From contig SBFY01000211.1 of assembly GCA_006227085.1 (NCBI GenBank), positions 1 to 25,278 on the forward strand: 25,278 nucleotides of DNA. Reading direction: 5' to 3'. Position numbers and translations under genes: made by a program. This stretch comes from Gammaproteobacteria bacterium (lineage in GTDB: Bacteria > Pseudomonadota > Gammaproteobacteria > Pseudomonadales > M0112). Shown here in pieces: positions 24,678 to 25,278 of this stretch. Positions within the stretch are counted from its first letter, which is position 1, and each line of letters starts with the position of its first letter. Under the pieces are notes generated by a model. The model saw only the letters and a list, made by a program, of their open reading frames with translations, searched no databases and was not told the origin of the DNA.

Positions 24678-25208
24678 ATGATGCACCGACTCTCCCGCAC
24701 ACCCTGTCTGATTGCCTTGCTGGTCCTGCTGTCCGCCTGCGGCTGGCACTTGCGTGGCAGCATCAACCTGCCAGCCGGCATGGAAGCCGTCAGCATCCAC
24801 GCCGATCGCACCGGCCAGGAACTCGCCCAGGAACTGCGTCAGGCCCTGATTGCCTCGGGTGTGGAGGCCAGCCTCGATGATGCCGGCGCCAAGGCCTGGC
24901 ACCTCGACATCCTCAGCGAAACCCAGCAGCGTCGTGAGATCAGCATCAGCCGGGAAGTCCGTACTGCCGAATTCGGCATCACCCTCACCGTGCAATGGCA
25001 GCTGCGCAATGCCGATGGCGATATCGTGATCGCACCGGAATCCCTCAGCTCACAAAGCGTCTATCGCCATGACGCGGACAACCTGGCCGGCAAGAAGCGT
25101 GAGGAAACCCGCCTCCTGACTGACATGCGCCGCTACCTGGCCGGCCAGATCCTGCGTCGCGTCGGTTATGCCCAGCAATCGGCTGGCACTGGAACCCCCA
25201 AGCCATGA
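24678..25208 (+). CDS. lptE: LptE, LPS-assembly outer-membrane lipoprotein
   Basis: 176 residues. A lipoprotein signal peptide ends in the lipobox LLSAC with the lipidated Cys21. The mature part begins CGWHLRGSINLP, typical of LptE/RlpB. LptE plugs the LptD barrel that inserts lipopolysaccharide into the outer membrane. Residue 22 is Gly, not Asp, which fits sorting to the outer membrane. A second ATG (24681) is an equivalent start. The stop overlaps the holA start as ATGA. Its position between leuS and holA is the standard one. Confidence 0.94.
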   Translation: MMHRLSRTPCLIALLVLLSACGWHLRGSINLPAGMEAVSIHADRTGQELAQELRQALIASGVEASLDDAGAKAWHLDILSETQQRREISISREVRTAEFGITLTVQWQLRNADGDIVIAPESLSSQSVYRHDADNLAGKKREETRLLTDMRRYLAGQILRRVGYAQQSAGTGTPKP

Positions 25209-25278
25209 GTGGCAACCGGGAGCTGGAACGCCTGCTCAGCCAGGCCCTGCACCCGGTCTATGTGATTGCCGGTGAAGA
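25205..25278 (+). CDS. holA: HolA, DNA polymerase III delta subunit (5' fragment)
   Basis: Only the first 24 codons are in the window (MSGNRELERLLSQALHPVYV...), cut by the right edge. The ATG overlaps the lptE stop by four bases. The pattern of a short amphipathic helix followed by PVYVIAGE resembles the start of delta subunits (xYLLxG), and holA normally follows lptE. Delta is the clamp-loader subunit that opens the beta clamp. The identification rests mainly on gene order. Confidence 0.8.
   Translation, partial: MSGNRELERLLSQALHPVYVIAGE

Noticed and set aside
24051..24995. A 314-codon antisense frame across leuS and lptE
   Set aside because: Fully overlapped by two well-identified genes; no motif, RBS or promoter. 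The same applies to the 287-codon antisense frame at 22410-23273.

Overview
The window is chromosomal DNA of a gammaproteobacterium. It is GC-rich, densely packed and mostly housekeeping. Gene order on both sides matches, from memory, two well-known Pseudomonas neighbourhoods: ilvI-ilvH-ilvC-pssA-msrP-msrQ-rRNA operon, and DUF1820/miaB-phoH-ybeY-corC-lnt-(DUF218)-leuS-lptE-holA. The proteins do not allow a confident genus. A Pseudomonas-related or Cellvibrio/Oceanospirillales-type lineage fits best.

Left part (1-9,960). At the extreme left the minus strand carries what looks like the promoter and leader (BoxA and the following antitermination-type sequence) of an rRNA operon whose 16S gene lies outside the window. 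Next, reading leftwards, comes an apparent operon pssA-msrP-msrQ (phosphatidylserine synthase, then the periplasmic methionine sulfoxide reductase pair). Then there is a divergent ilvY/ilvC pair: a LysR regulator and an E. coli-type long ketol-acid reductoisomerase sharing a 129-bp operator region. ilvC ends in a strong hairpin terminator and is followed by a membrane glycosyltransferase-like protein carrying a PA14-type domain. That gene converges on ilvIH (acetolactate synthase III, small and large subunits). ilvIH is preceded by a ~250-nt leader with several GC-rich hairpins.

Middle part (9,965-14,400). It holds a small secreted DUF4124 protein, the Fe-S helicase DinG, a PLP-dependent aspartate-aminotransferase-like enzyme, and a DUF1820 protein divergent from miaB. 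Bidirectional hairpin terminators separate the convergent pairs.

Right part (14,400-25,278). A tight operon-like series, miaB-phoH(ybeZ)-ybeY-corC-lnt, has overlapping or near-overlapping starts and stops. Then come a cobalamin-binding radical SAM protein that looks compositionally different, a convergent DUF218 (YdcF/ElyC-like) membrane protein, and leuS-lptE-holA (holA cut by the window edge).

Functional themes are branched-chain amino-acid synthesis (ilvY/C/I/H), envelope building (pssA, lnt, lptE, DUF218, the PA14 transferase), envelope repair (msrPQ), and translation/RNA quality (rrn, miaB, ybeY, phoH, leuS). The items most worth a second look are the apparent replacement of the usual ilvC by an inverted ilvY-ilvC-transferase block, the PA14/GT-C-like transferase, the structured ilvI leader, and the isolated B12 radical SAM gene. 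I saw no CRISPR array, transposase, integrase or tRNA gene.
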